From Jackrogersella multiformis (lineage: Eukaryota; Ascomycota; Sordariomycetes; Xylariales; Hypoxylaceae): DNA of 64,000 nucleotides. The notes beneath the pieces were generated by a model. That model searched no databases, had not been told where the DNA came from, and saw only the letters and a list, made by a program, of their open reading frames with translations. The translations under genes and the position numbers were made by a program. Location: the NCBI GenBank assembly GCA_902806575.1, contig CADCXD010000005.1:558001-622000 (forward strand), in the 5' to 3' direction. Each line of letters starts with the position of its first letter. Position 1 is the stretch's first letter. Positions 45,082 through 57,933 of this stretch are shown here, piece after piece.

Positions 45082-47127
45082 TACGATCGGCGACCACGGG
45101 TATTCTCGGGAATTACAAGAGGTACACAACATTTTCTCCATGTACAAAATATATCTGTCATAGACTTGGCTCGGAAGACCATACACATGTACCAAGATCC
45201 GATAGGCCAAAACCAATACTTTCTGGGTTTATATACCTGAATTATTCTGACATTTACCTCTTACAGCATATAATTGAAGGATCTCACCCGCTTCGGTGCT
45301 CTACTGCCGGCAATCCTTCAAGGGTTTGGTTACTTCTAGGTTAATCGCTATTGTTGTATATAGAAAAAAAAAGCTGGCAAATTGGAACGTATGTTTTGAG
45401 GAGGAGACATAGACGCTCCTTTTCCCCTTTAAATGAATAACATTCGTTAATATAATTTTATTTCTTTCAGTTTCAGTAGTTATATGTTAATCAGGTACCC
45501 ATATTTGTCTCAGTACTTCGTGCTATAAGCATTCATGCACAGAATTTACTACAATGGATTTTTTATAGAAAATACTGTTGCATGACTGTGCATATGAGGC
45601 TCCATTATATTATATTTAAGAAGGACATCACGCACGGAGCAGGTGTTCATTGCTGGGGACAGAAAAGTTGTCCTTACCCCTTAGCCCCCATATATCTCTT
45701 CCTAAAACGGCAATCCGAATCCCCCAGGGCTGTCATCTTACCTATGTAGGTCCTAGGTAGTAAAAGTAATCTTATTACCCCGAGAAATTTCTTCGCTAAC
45801 AGTGGGGGAAATCAAGAGCCGCTGAATATCGCGAATCGCTTATATATTGCTTTCACGGTATAAATATGTACGACATTCGAAAGATTTGCCTTAAAGTATT
45901 GAAAACATTCGTAATATTGGCCTCCCGGAAGTGTATTTTTTGCTCAGCCCTATATTTGTTCAGCTCGTAAGACTTTTTAAGCTATTGGGGCTTAGACCAC
46001 CGAGGCGGAGTAAGCCACCTAAAAAGGGGGGATGTTTTAAGCTGAGCCCAGAAGGCTTGTTAATATATGGCAAAGGCGTAAAAAGAACATGTCATAGTTA
46101 CCTAAGGTCGGTATCATTTCAAAGGTTTTATGCCTCACTTTCAATCATTTTGTTTGTATGGTGATAATGTGCTTATTCGTGACTTGGACGTTTTCAAAAT
46201 GTAGAGTTAGATCACATTCCAATGACTACAACCAAAACTAATACCAGGATTGCTAATTTTAGCCAATAGGCGCTTGGTTCTATAGTAAAATTACCTGTCA
46301 AAAGAGACTTAAAGCTTGTTTCAAACGGCCAAACGATCTCGTCGATTCCCATTCGGTAGGGGATGGAGAAAGACCTTATATTCTCCTATTCTCGGCAATC
46401 TCTCGGGTTCTTGGCATTAGCTGATTTCTGGTATGCGATGTGATGGTTATCCTTGAAATTTCTATTATTGCGTCTCATCTATGTGGCCGGTTTTAACTGA
46501 AGAGCAGATTGGTGCGTTACAATGCAGTATGCCTCCCTGCCGGAAGTACTAGGGAATTGTCAAAGGGCATGCTATATGGTAAGATACGATACGAAGCAAC
46601 GTCATGTTATAAACCAACCTTACCAAGCCAGCGGTAACGTAATCTTATATGCGTCGTTTAATTGCCCAATCTTAGGTACAGTAGACTTCCCTCTCGGTAT
46701 ATACAATATAATCAGATTCCAGAATAGTTCTATACCCGGATAGCCGTTTCGAGCAACGGGAATATATATCCAACCGAAATGTCCAGCACGAGAGTTACCA
46801 GGTAGGTATCCTGCTGACTGTGTCACTATCACCTCAAGATACGTCATGAAATTCGTACGCGCGTTGCGTCCTTAAATTGTTCTTTACCTATGATACCGCC
46901 ATTATCGGTGTTTCGGTTCCCCGTTCTCGACGATCGTTTGTGTAGAGGGGTTTCCAACTTAGAGGGCTCCCAGTAGACCGTAGCCCTACGTCTGATAATA
47001 CAATAGGCCAGACAACCTTATTCCAATTCCCTTTTCCTATCCCTTATCCCTTACTATCCATCCGATACATACCTAGGTAGATACCCATGAAACCCAGCGC
47101 CAATATGAGCCTAGATACTCGATGTGG
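45082..47127. other. Gene-free stretch
   Basis: 2 kb of AT-rich DNA without a supportable gene. A plus-strand frame at 45931-46164 (LRPPRRSKPPKKGG) looks slightly protein-like but has no context. Confidence 0.5.
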
Positions 47128-48613
47128 CTACATCTCAGCATTACGTTTCTGGATACGTAACTTCACGCCCGTAAGCTTACCTTCGGCAGTCGTAAGCCGG
47201 CGGAGGAGGGATTTGCAACTCGCAACTATCGGCACCGTTTTCATAGCCTGCATCATGGAGTCCAGCTGCTGCAGCTGCAAGCCGGCCAACGCTCGCATCA
47301 GCGCCCTCCACTCCTGCGGCGAGTCCACCTCGTACTCTCCCACCAGCGTCTCTCGGACGTCGTTCTCCCCGCTCGCCCCAAACCCGTAGCCGTGGAGATA
47401 GTCGTCTGGGCTTTCCTGCTGCGCCCCCTGCCGCGGGAGCGGCGGCCAGTCGTATCGCCCGTAGACGGGGTACGAGCGATGAAGGCTCGCCGCGTCGTTG
47501 TCGTGCGGGTATTTTTCTGCGATGATCTGACACGTGCTCGCCAGGTGGGAGAACAGAAACGCGAGGATCGTCATGTTCTCCATCTTCGACGTGCACAGGG
47601 AGCAGAGGAGCATTGCGCCCGCGTGGCTCAGCGTCTCTTTTATAGAGGCCAGGATCGAGTCTAGCGAGTGGCAGCTCGATATGCTCTCGGGGTTGTCGCC
47701 GGGCGATTCGAGTTCGTCCAGCAACAGCACCACGCGTGCTAAGCATCTGCATTGTAGGTCAGGGGTGCTGCTCGTGCCGTCCACGGATAAGTTTCGTTCG
47801 CGATGACTTCCCGCCTTAGAAATAGTATCATGTTGGCCAAAACCATTATTTTGGTTTCGCGTGCTTCCCGGAGTGTTGATATGTGTCGTAGGCAGAGAAG
47901 AAGCCCCGATAACCTCTGAATCCTCTTCCGCGTCGCCCCCTGTTAAGGATGTTATGCCGGGCCCGGAGTCTCCAAGACTCACTGGCGACCGGATCCAATT
48001 ACTTATATCTATGTCATCTTGGAGAACCGTCGATAGAGGATTTGGGGGCTGTAGCGGGGGAGATTTGCCCGAGGAGTCGAGGTCAGGATCCGTGGATCTG
48101 GAATGTGTCTGAGGGGTGTGGTCTGGGGTGTTATACTGTGGGAGAGGTTCTTGTATTATTTTGTCTTGGTGTTCTTCAAACTCCATTCCCGGAGGCATCG
48201 TCCAATTCTCCACCGCCGGCGTACCGGGAGGACACTCATAGGTATCATGTCCACCAACCTCCTCACTGATCCCGTTCAATACCCAATCTTGATCGCTCAT
48301 CGACTTCTGCGAGGTTTGCGGGTTCTGAGACTTCCGACGATATCGGCTACTACTCTCGCTAGGCTTGGTGCATCGGATGATCGAGTTAAGGGTTTTGCAT
48401 CGGCTGCAGCCCGACTTTAACTGTAGTTTGCATGAATATGTGACGCTTATGCTAGGTATGGAACCAATCACTCGGCATACGTTGTCATACCTTCTTCGCG
48501 CGGCAGTTTTTGCAAGACTGCGATGGACTCCCTCGGATGCTAGCCGGGACGAATGACTGTCGAATATTGCCACCTCCTCGACTATCTGGGTCGTGTCTCC
48601 AGATGCCAAACAT
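47128..48613 (-). CDS. AflR-type Zn(II)2Cys6 transcription factor, zinc cluster incomplete
   Basis: Two exons on the minus strand, 48613-48491 and 48420-47128, 471 aa, intron 70 bases. Residues 34-58 look like a fungal zinc cluster: SCKNCRAKK, then KSGCSRCKTLNSIIRC. The spacing is C34-x2-C37-x8-C46-x2-C49-x8-C58, so the third of six expected ligands is missing at the exon junction. The middle is disordered and acidic. From about residue 265 the segment CRCLARVVLLLDELE and later LLCSLCTSKMENMTILAFL match the AflR-like regulatory domain of secondary-metabolism regulators. A Cys codon in the intron (at about 48430) would complete the motif, but no acceptor gives the right phase. The gene may be a decaying regulator, or spliced in a way I cannot see. 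Candidate regulator of a metabolite cluster. Confidence 0.72.
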
Positions 48614-49456
48614 GGTGGTGTGAAGCTGGGAATGGTTCCCAAGGCAAGTTGGCTGTTAGCATAGCTACCTGGAGCACCAAAAATATCAGAGCAGAAAGAC
48701 TCATATTAAAACAGAAGTATAAAATACGTCTTAGCTGCAAGATCCTCCTGATCCAACATCAGCCTGGTCGCAGTCTGGATAAGCTATCATGCAGCATACG
48801 AACCTACATGAGACAGTCGCATCGCGCTGACGGGGTTGTTACTAAGGGCCTATAGCAGGCCGTCAGCGGAATTGGCCGTGCCAGTGATGTTAGGGCGGCG
48901 TCTAAATGTAGGTAATCAATACCTCGTCATTTCGGTCTAGATTTCATGTGTAAGACAATTCCACTGTATGGTCAAGGAATCCACAGATCTTGAGATAAAG
49001 CACGTCAAATTAGGCAGTCAGCTAAATAACTCACAGGCAGAGTAGGATAGCATCAATCCCATTCGTGCATAATCTATTGCCTGCATGTATCCTTATCGTC
49101 TAACCTAAGCGATGGCGGTTGCGTTTCGACATACAAAACATCTATCATTTCTCATAAGAAAACGTCATTCCGCATCTAATCGACGGGGAAATCATGCCCG
49201 AGGGTTAGCTTTGCGATCACGTCTCTACCCCGATTTCTGAAGGATCCAACTTACTGATCGTAATGTCTCTGACCAAGCATAGACTTATCAAAAACCAACA
49301 AGTCCAACCGGAAAGTCAGACACGCCGTACCCTGCCGGCCGACCCTTTCAAGCCGACGGTCCATCGAGTGCACTGCTCGTGCAGCCGCAATACGTGCCAA
49401 GGCTACCGTCCCCTCAGATATGGCCAGCTGAACGGATGTTGCAGCGGGCTCGGCCC
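48614..49456. other. Intergenic stretch
   Basis: Promoter side of the transcription factor gene and degenerate sequence downstream of the P450 remnant. No intact gene. Confidence 0.5.
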
Positions 49457-49737
49457 TCAAACAGCGATACGGTGTCGAATGGAGCTCAGCAGGCTCTCAG
49501 GAGCGGCGAACTTTACGCCGGGAAATTCTCCCAGGGGGTGGAGGTAGAGCCGGTAGATGGCAAACGAGCCAACCAAGAATATGATCTATCAAGTTAATAT
49601 GCTATACATAGGGCGATGCTACCTTCTAAGTGAGGACTTACTGTTCCTATAACGAGCAGAAGGATCTCTCTCAGGGTGTCGAGACGGTAATTAGGCTTAG
49701 GATTCTCGTCCCCTTCAACAATCTTTAATAGCCGCAT
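49457..49737 (-). pseudogene. Cytochrome P450 N-terminal fragment
   Basis: Minus-strand exon 49737-49642 (MRLLKIVEGDENPKPNYRLD, ending LLLVIGT) joins over a 56-base GT-AG intron to 49585, giving IIFLVGSFAIYRLYLHPLGE then FPGVKFAAPESLL. A hydrophobic helix followed by YRLYxHPLxxFPGxKxAA is the hallmark of fungal microsomal P450 N-termini (membrane anchor, then the proline-rich hinge). The frame ends at a TGA (49457-49459) after about 80 residues, and none of the later P450 motifs (ExxR, heme-binding FxxGxRxCxG) is seen downstream. I interpret it as the truncated start of a lost P450. Confidence 0.6.
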
Positions 49738-49878
49738 AGTTGTTAAGCGACAGACGTAGGGACATCTGTTGATGTTTGTAATATTATATTCCCGTTTTGT
49801 AATGTTATATTCCCGTCCTCATTATAATATTTCCCTTTTCTCTGTTTTAAGGGAGAAAAGAAATGGGAATTTTCTTAC

Positions 49879-50013
49879 CTGAAATTCTACGTGCTTATTA
49901 GAACCCGTTAGAACCCAATTAGGTAAGCCCACGTTGACAATGACGAAATAGGGAACCGCCGGGATCTTTGCCAAGGTTAGGTCAACCTTGAACGCCGCAT
50001 ATATGCATTGCAT
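49879..50013 (-). other. Orphan exon-like frame with donor site
   Basis: 45 codons from ATG (50013) through LTLAKIPAVPYFVIVNVGLP to VEFQ, ending exactly at CAG/GTAAGA, a perfect donor. It sits just upstream of the P450 fragment on the same strand, and the text loosely resembles P450 or other oxidase N-termini. No acceptor continues it in frame, so it may be a second gene relic. Confidence 0.35.
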
Positions 50014-53000
50014 TTCCTATCATCTTCTATGTAGAGGACTATAGTATCGATATCGCAACCATCCGTCAGCACAACGTCGAATTCCAGGGTTTCTCCGTGG
50101 AGATCGGTCTCTGCTAGCTAAGGTAATCCGGCTGGCTCTAAGTATTTAACCATAACTGCATTGACTTCACCATAATTAATACGACCATTGCTCTTAAACA
50201 TATACCGGCACCGGGATCGGATTGCTCCACCTTCCCAATAAGGAAACCAGCGAGCCCCAGTACTTACATATATTGAGGGTTAATTGCATAAAGAGGAAGG
50301 ATAACCCCTGTCGGTGTCTAAAGCGTGATGCATATTCAGGATTCTAGATTCGTGAAAAGCTCACAATATTCAAGATTTATGTCGTTCTAGTTTAACCGAA
50401 CGGATGGAACGTATGGCCATTTTGCGGGGGTCCAAGGCAGCTAATTAACTTAAACAACCTGGGTCTTCGGGATTTGTTAGACATAGGTGGTGTTATGAAA
50501 CTCCGAAATTATCGTATCAGTTGCTATACGTTGTCGTATGAAACGCAGTCTCGTATCTCCTGAAGGATTGTCGTTGTTCCTGGCTGCCGCTCTACCTACA
50601 TACTTAGATAGATATGTAGGTTAGGCAGAACCAATCCACGGGAACTAATGTAATGTTTCTTGCATGCCTAATATCTAGGCCTGCGTTAGCTTCAGCCTCA
50701 AATGTAACCGCCTTAGAAATGCGGCGAAGGTACAGTGCATATTATCGCTTTCGCTTGCACAGACTAGGGGTTCAGACGAACCAACGTGAATTTAAGGAGA
50801 GAACCACTCAACAACTTCGTCATCGATTATCGTTACGAACCAACACTCTGTTTTCTTCCACGTCATAGGAGAGTTTGTCTTTCGACCACTGCAGGGTTAT
50901 CTAGTGACCCCGCTGGAGTTATCAATGATGATTCCTTGTTGTGTCGGCTTTTCCAGACCTGAGTCCTGGGATATGTGGAGCCAAAATCGAGCAGCAGCTA
51001 GGTCAGCTTGTAGGATTCCGGGAATTAAACCCACTGATCTCGGCGTCCCCTGATTCGCTACCAGTCGTGACGCCCTATTACTATGAAGATCCAAAGTCTG
51101 CCTTATCGACATATATTTGTATGTATATCCGCGGGCCTGCATATGAAATGTGATATCATGAAAATCTGCATAGGTACCGAGCTTAGTGTGGGGGGTTCAA
51201 CTTTCAAACAACATCACAGAGCCCCATCACAGAACGCCGTTAACCTTGGAATTTGACTTGCCACCCAATTATTTTTGCTATATGGCACTTCCTAAACTCG
51301 AACCCGGAACAGTTGATTGGTTATATTTCTATAACGCTGACGTCATATAAGTAATTATTCGGGGGAGGTTTTGGAACACGGGTATCTAGTATTATCAATC
51401 TCCCCTATGTTGTATTTGAAGCTTACGTCTAAGTTCCGACTGTCGAGATGATCTCTATAGGTGTTGATGTGTCATGGTAGTTTGTTTAGGTAAGATCCGC
51501 GCATTTGTGGAAAAGGTGCATACACTAGGTAGGTAATCAAAACGTGGCAATGGTCATGATAGCTGCATACATTATAATAGCCGCTCTTCTGCGTCTCGAC
51601 CCATAAACTCCGCTCTACAATTCTTGGGTAGGTCGGATCGTAGCGGACTATTATTTGTCATCACTCTTTCTCGGCCGAGTTAGATCTTGAATCGCTTGTC
51701 CGCTGAGGGATTCGGGTTTAATGCAAACCCCTTAACTTTGATAGGTGTTATCTATTAAATTTCTATACATTATTCGGTCTTATAATTAACCGCTGTAACT
51801 TTAGCCATTATATACAGAGAACTGTTATGAATGACTGCGATTTTCCAAGTTAAAGAAAGATAAAATATATTGGAATATTAGGTGGCTGGAAGATCTACGC
51901 CCCGTATCTAGGGAGGTATATAAGTATACCTACGTATCCTCACTAGCTTCATAGAACTTAACCTTTAATACAAGAAGAATGACACTCATAACCTGCGTCT
52001 ATTACAACAAAATATATTTCTTTTTAATTTTATAATATTCGGTTATCATTTGGGTTGATTTGGTTAAAAGTGTTCCAAGGTAGGTAGTAATAAGAATAAT
52101 GCTACTACCTAAGTTTAAAGCTGAACTTCGGGGAGGTTAAAATACAAGCTGCAAATATTTAACCTAAATAGACGTGGATTGTGAGTGTCATCAATATTAT
52201 AGTAAGGGTTAAGTTGCTAATAATAGCAAGTAGAAGGTCCGTAAATGTACATACCTTATACCCCCTTAAATACAGAGTGTAGATCTCCAGCCACGTAATA
52301 TTCTAATAAACAAGACTACCTAAACACCATACGAAACATCGGGTGGTTAAAACTGCTAATCCTGTATTAAGACCTTTTTCAATATTAACACAACATTAGT
52401 AATGAGTGGTCATACCATATATTTACAGCTTTCTAACCAATATTACACATCAATTTATAATATTATATTTACATTTTTACATCTTTAATTACCATACATC
52501 AGGATCTACAACGATGCCCGTGAACACCCCCTTTCACCTCTCGATTCAGGAGTAAATTCTATTATAATCAGAATGGTTTGAGTAACTATATGGGCATGTC
52601 CCCATGAAATAAAGAGTACGGGTTTCCTATGTCAAGCGAAACCCCAGCTCCGCGGACGCACCCTGGCCGTCTTACGCACCAAAGATGTACGCCGATGTGT
52701 AAGATTAACTAGTATACTTACCTGGTAGTCTTCACGTCTTCTGGATGTAAACAAACTCATTATTAAAATCATCATAAAATACAATCTGCAACTCCAAGGT
52801 GAGAGTAATGTTAACAGGCTGATAAGCAGATTTGTAATTACACATTTATGTAAGTAAGTACTTATCCTAGGTAAGTATCCCATCACATTTCAGCCTAGCA
52901 GTCAGATTTACCTTATTAGATCTTATCAATTTACCCATGTTTTTAATGTTTTGCAAGTGATACTTTATATAATTTATATAAACGGGATACGAGTCGGTTC

Positions 53001-55963
53001 ACGGTTGGTTTACTTGGCTGAAACAGTCAAGCTATTCAAGATAGCACGCGCGGCATATTTACATTTTTGGTGTACTCGTTCACGACAGATGATTCTAAAA
53101 AAAAACACAAGCTTCGAGATTTCGAATCATACAAATTATACTTGTTAACTACCTAGGTACCTGGGTAGGTATCAGTACGTAATAAGCAGTTCTTGGTCGT
53201 GTGACAAAATACCCCTTTCGCACAATGAGCCAAGAATAACTCAAAAGATCAGCGTCCAAGAAATGTCCAAGAAGAAGTCCAAGAAGAGGCCCTCGCGATT
53301 GCCGACTTGGCTGACACAAGAACATTACCTAGGTATGCTAGGTACCTAGTCATTGTGAATGTTTCATTCTATGACAAGATTATTCAAGTCATTACTATGA
53401 ATATGAGGAGCGCTTTCTAGGCATATCGGATTGAAAGGGGATGTAAACAATCATTGTCCTCCACAACAATCAGGTAATCTACCTACCTGAACTATCCTCC
53501 ACCGAGCATGCCGCTAGTGTTAAGGCCAGTATTTTGATATTGTGACAGGATGAGAATCATTCTAGTAGTATTTTTGTGCTACTCATACAATTTAGGTTAA
53601 TATGATATGCCAACGGTGTACTGTAAGGTGGTGCAGCTATACCCGGCGATGAAGTAGGTAGATATTCGGAAAATACTAGATGCGCTGCGCTTAAGGTTTC
53701 TTCATCCCCAGACGTTTTGGGCCAGACTCAACCCAGAAATAAACATGATCCCTACCCGGGTATATATGTTTTGTTTGAAGTCAAGAGCCAACACGTAAGT
53801 TTATGTGAATCTTATCTTAGGTTCATGCGCCAAATCTAGTTTTTGACATGGTTAAGCTCAAAGAGGCTAACTTAAGACTAGTCCAAGATAGACTCTGAAT
53901 TAGCTTCGGACGACATGGATGTACTATACTAAGTACTATGTCAGTTTGGTACACGACCCTAGGTTAGGTACTAGGTGGCAAGGTGCGATATCCACACTTT
54001 TAAGCGGCTCGGTCGATTAGTTCCCAAAATGATAAAATTCGAATCGCCTTAACAACTTGGCATGTGCACTTCAAACGAGCACGTGCTGATTTGATTTGAC
54101 GAATGTGTACAGTTGTTTCAACGATGCTAAGAAATCTATATCCGGATTTCGTTGTTTTCTTCACACTTGGATCGAACCATCGTATAATATAGCGAACCCC
54201 CCACTACCTCCATTACTATGGAAAATCCTGACGGTGGAGATGATCAACTAACCTTAATACACCAGTTCTAAGGTTTCACTGCGCTTGGTTTGTCAGAACG
54301 AAGCTTGGAATCGACTATCGACTTACGTAAGTTTGAGAAACTTTATAGAAGGATATTGTTAACGAGTTATAATTATACTTCTGTGGCTTGAACTTACAAC
54401 AACTAACCCCTACCTACCTACAGGTAGGGACCTCGGGAGGTAGGTTAAACTTTTAGGTATGACAAACCCGAGTATCTTTCAAAAATAAAATAAAATAACT
54501 TTTCTAAAAGTTTTCTTCTAGATACACATTCTATGTAAGTTCTTCAATTTCTACGCAAATAACTGATGTTTGCTTATTTACTTACGAAAAGTATTAATAT
54601 AGGTATTATATCCTAAATTTAACAATCCCCGGATTAGCCACTTTAAACCCGCATGAATCATAATCGCACAACATATTAACCTGCCAAGATAAGACAGCAT
54701 GTCGTCAAATATTTTCCATCTCACCTAGTAGATTCTAAGACCTACCTACCTAGGCTAACCTAGGTACTTAAGTCTTAAGCTAAGAGGAAGGGAGGCAAAA
54801 TTTCCCGACCTTGTGGTTCTACGTATGGAGAGAATAAGTACCTAGGTCAAGGTTAGGAAGGCAGGTAAGTGATAATCCTGCGACAATGTTTGTGGTTAAT
54901 ACCTATGTTATGTTTCTGATGTAGGTATGTAGGTAAATTAATAGGCATCACACGTGCGACAAATTCGTTAATACCCACACGCTACTCCTCCCGCGGTCTT
55001 ATCTTAACTTAGGTAACTACCTAGGTAACTGCTCGAGTCAGCATGCGCCGGTGTGGAGTTCTCCTAGGTAGGTAACATGTGTTCTCGTTGTACTGTGTAA
55101 GGCTGCATCATGATAGCTCTTCATTAGTAGTAACGCCTTTTGCAAGCGATAGTTTCTTTTATTCGTTCTAGAATCCTTCTATTGCAGGAAGGCGACTTGC
55201 ATCGCACAAGTTCCCTCGACTTTTTGATATCATCGGTTGGTCCGAGGTCTCATTAGCTCGTCGACCCCCCTGTCTGATGTATACCTACCCAGGTAGGTAT
55301 CCGGGCGTCTGGGCATGCAGGGGGCCCCATACCTCCCATAGTTAGCCGTTCACGATCAACCGTTCTCCCACGTGGGGTTGCTTGGGGTTTCAATTGGATA
55401 TGCCCAGCATGGGGTCCGTCGCAGTCTTATTTGGCGCCAAGAGCCCCAGCCGCGAACTGGCGGCCAACCAGAACCCTTCATTGTCCAACTTCATATATCA
55501 TCACGGATATTGAAATCGCCAAGTCTGCGCCAAGTAGACCATTTCTGCCTTGACTATGACCAAGTCATACAAGCTCCCGGGAGGTGTGCTTAGACGAAGC
55601 AGGGCCTGGAATGCAGTTGGCAAACGTGGTAAACGGCCGAATACCTAGCTAGGTAGACGAGCTCGTAGAAGAAACTTGCTCGGCGCTGTACTGCAAATCA
55701 TACTTTGCGAAGCGCAAACGTTGCAGGGCTAGCCTATAACGCATTACGCCCCTTCGGTGAGGACCCGTATGAGGTAGGAATAGAAGAAGTAACCTAGTGG
55801 GAAGTCTTGGAACGTTGCGGAGATAGGTTAAGGTAGGACATATATAATCTCCCTATCGCACTCTGTCTGTCTTTCTTCCTCCCTTGGCCTTGACAAAACA
55901 GTGACTATTATCGAGCCATCTCGATCAACTAAATCGACGACCATCTATACCAATCGTCTCAAA
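50014..55963. other. 6-kb gene desert
   Basis: No supportable gene. Moderately AT-rich throughout; the part 51700-53150 is the most AT-rich. Palindromic CCTAGG words occur at 53150-53172, 54414-54437, 54741-54770, 55011-55028, 55066-55080 and 55281-55300. A short TCCAAGAA direct repeat lies at 53249-53284. A minus-strand frame at 52632-52886 is hydrophobic but unsupported. The last ~100 bases are the pyrimidine-rich leader of the phosphate permease gene. Confidence 0.55.
54741..54770. repeat. CCTAGG palindrome cluster
   Basis: Three overlapping CCTACC/CCTAGG/GGTACT elements in 30 bases, within the gene desert. Confidence 0.65.
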
Positions 55964-57848
55964 ATGGCTCTCGATCAGTATACCTACGTGTTCGTCATCG
56001 GCACTTTGTTTGCCATGCTCGATGCCTTCAACAACGGAGCCAGTAAGTAATTTAGATCAGATCAGATCAGATCCAGTCCATTCAGAACCACTTTCGTGGC
56101 GGAAATTCAAATATTGACCATCTGGTGCAGACGATGTAGCAAACGCCTGGGCCACCAGTGTCTCGTCGAGATCGATCTCGTACAGACAAGCGATGATATT
56201 CGGCACCATCTTCGAAATGCTCGGCGCCATCACCGTCGGTGCCCGCACGGCTGAGACTATCAAGAACGGTATCATCCCCGTCGACGCGTTTAAGGGGGAC
56301 GCCGGCGTGCAGATGCTCGCCTTTACCTGCGCTCTAGCTGCCGCCTCCTCGTGGGTCATGTGGTGCACGCGACACTCCGCCCACGTTTCGTCTACCTACT
56401 CGCTCATCTCGGCTGTTGCCGGTGTCGGTGTCGCTACCGTCGGCGCCTCTCAGGTTCAATGGGGCTGGAACGGCGGCAAGGGTCTCGGCGCCATCTTCGC
56501 TGGTTTGGGCATGGCCCCCGTGATCTCCGGTGGATTCGGCGCCGCTATCTTCATGCTCATCAAGCTCGTCGTACACGTCCGAAAGAACCCGGTCCCGGTG
56601 GCCGTCTACACTTCGCCTTTCTTCTTCCTCATCGCCGGCACCATCTGCACCCTATCCATCGTGTACAAGGGCTCTCCCAACCTTGGATTGAACAAAAAGC
56701 CAGATTGGTACGTGGCTGCCGTTACCATGGGAACCGGTAGCGGCGTCGCCCTCCTGGCTGCTCTTTTCTTCGTCCCCTACGTGCACGCCAAGGTTATCAA
56801 GAAGGACCATGGCGTCAAATGGTGGATGTTTATCCAAGGACCCCTCCTTTTCAAGCGCCCCGTAGTCGCGCAATCCGAGCGCGCAGACGTCCCCAACTAC
56901 GCCGTTGTGCAGGAAGACGAGGCCGACCAGTCCTCCACCCGCTCCCCGGAATCCATCTCCGAGACCCTGCCCGCCTCGAACTCGACCGAGGACCACGAGA
57001 AGAAGCTCGTCTCCGTCGAAGCCAAGCAGACGAACTACAAGGAGATCGTCGCCCAAGGCGACAGCAAGTTACATGCCAAGTTGCTTAACGCCCGCGGGCC
57101 CATGGGCTGGGCCATGCGCACGCTCCGCGACAACCCCATGGGCGCCGGCGAGATGTACGAGCTGCACAATATCAAGATCCTACTCAAGCGCATCCCAGCC
57201 ACGGTCGTGTGCGGTGCTCTGTACGGTCTCCACTATGACATCCACGCGGCGCAGAGCGGCGTGGCCGGAACACCCGAGGGCAGGCGCATGGAGCGCGTGT
57301 ACGCGCACGCGGAGAAGTACCCCAACGAGGTCGAGCACACATACTCCTTCGTCCAGATCCTGACCGCCTGCACCGCATCCTTCGCCCACGGCGCCAACGA
57401 CATCGGAAACTCGGTCGGCCCCTGGGCCGTCATCTACTCGGCGTGGTCCACGGGCAGCGCCGCCGCGGCGAAGGCGCCCGTGCCCGTGTGGCAGCTGGCC
57501 GTGCTATCGGCGACCATCTCGATCGGCCTGATCACGTACGGCTACAACATCATGAAGGTCATGGGCAACAAGATCACGTACCACTCGCCCAGCCGCGGCT
57601 GCTCCATGGAGATGGGCGCCGCCGTCACCGTCCTCGTGTTCTCGCAGTTCTCGCTGCCCGTGTCGACCTCCATGTGCATCACCGGCGCCACCGTCGGCGT
57701 CGGCCTGTGCAATGGCACCCTCAAGGCCGTCAACTTCCAGCGCGTGGGCTTGCTGGTGCTCTCGTGGATCGCCACGATCCCCGTCGCCGGAACCCTCGGC
57801 GGCGTCATCATGGGGCTGTTCCTCAACGCGCCGCACTTCGCGTCATAA
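55964..57848 (+). CDS. PiT-family phosphate permease (Pho89/PHO-4-like)
   Basis: Two exons, 55964-56042 and 56131-57848, 598 aa. The junction restores the family signature FNNGANDVANAWATS, so the intron interrupts the first phosphate-binding repeat. The second copy is FAHGANDIGNSVGPWAVIYS in the C-terminal half; the inverted pair of GANDxxN motifs defines PiT Na+/phosphate (or H+/phosphate) transporters such as yeast Pho89 and Neurospora PHO-4. About ten to twelve membrane helices surround a long, charged cytosolic loop (about residues 245-345, ESISETLPASNSTEDHEKK). The C-terminus GTLGGVIMGLFLNAPHFAS is the usual end. It is expected at the plasma membrane for high-affinity phosphate uptake, normally induced by phosphate starvation. 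The intron contains AGATC repeats at 56053-56074. Third codon positions are GC-rich relative to the AT-rich surroundings. Confidence 0.93.
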
Positions 57849-57899
57849 AACTAGAATGGAAAACTTATACATAAACCACAACATACATACCCACCTACA

Positions 57900-57933
57900 C
57901 ACACATAATATACACACATAATATACACACATA
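57900..57933 (+). repeat. 13-base CACACATAATATA tandem repeat
   Basis: Two full copies and a partial third just after the phosphate permease stop codon, followed by an A/G-rich run to 57965; probably 3' UTR. Confidence 0.8.

Noticed and set aside
45931..46164. 77-codon frame with LRPPRRSKPPKKGG
   Set aside because: Slight resemblance to transposon text only. No neighbouring exons, inverted repeats or target duplications seen.
51290..51320. Possible tRNA T-arm (GGTTCGAGT on minus strand)
   Set aside because: The flanking bases do not pair into a T stem, and no acceptor or anticodon arms can be drawn. I found no tRNA elsewhere in the window either.
56334..57836. Several minus-strand and shifted frames over the phosphate permease
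   Set aside because: Shadows of the GC-rich coding sequence; the PiT signatures identify the true frame.
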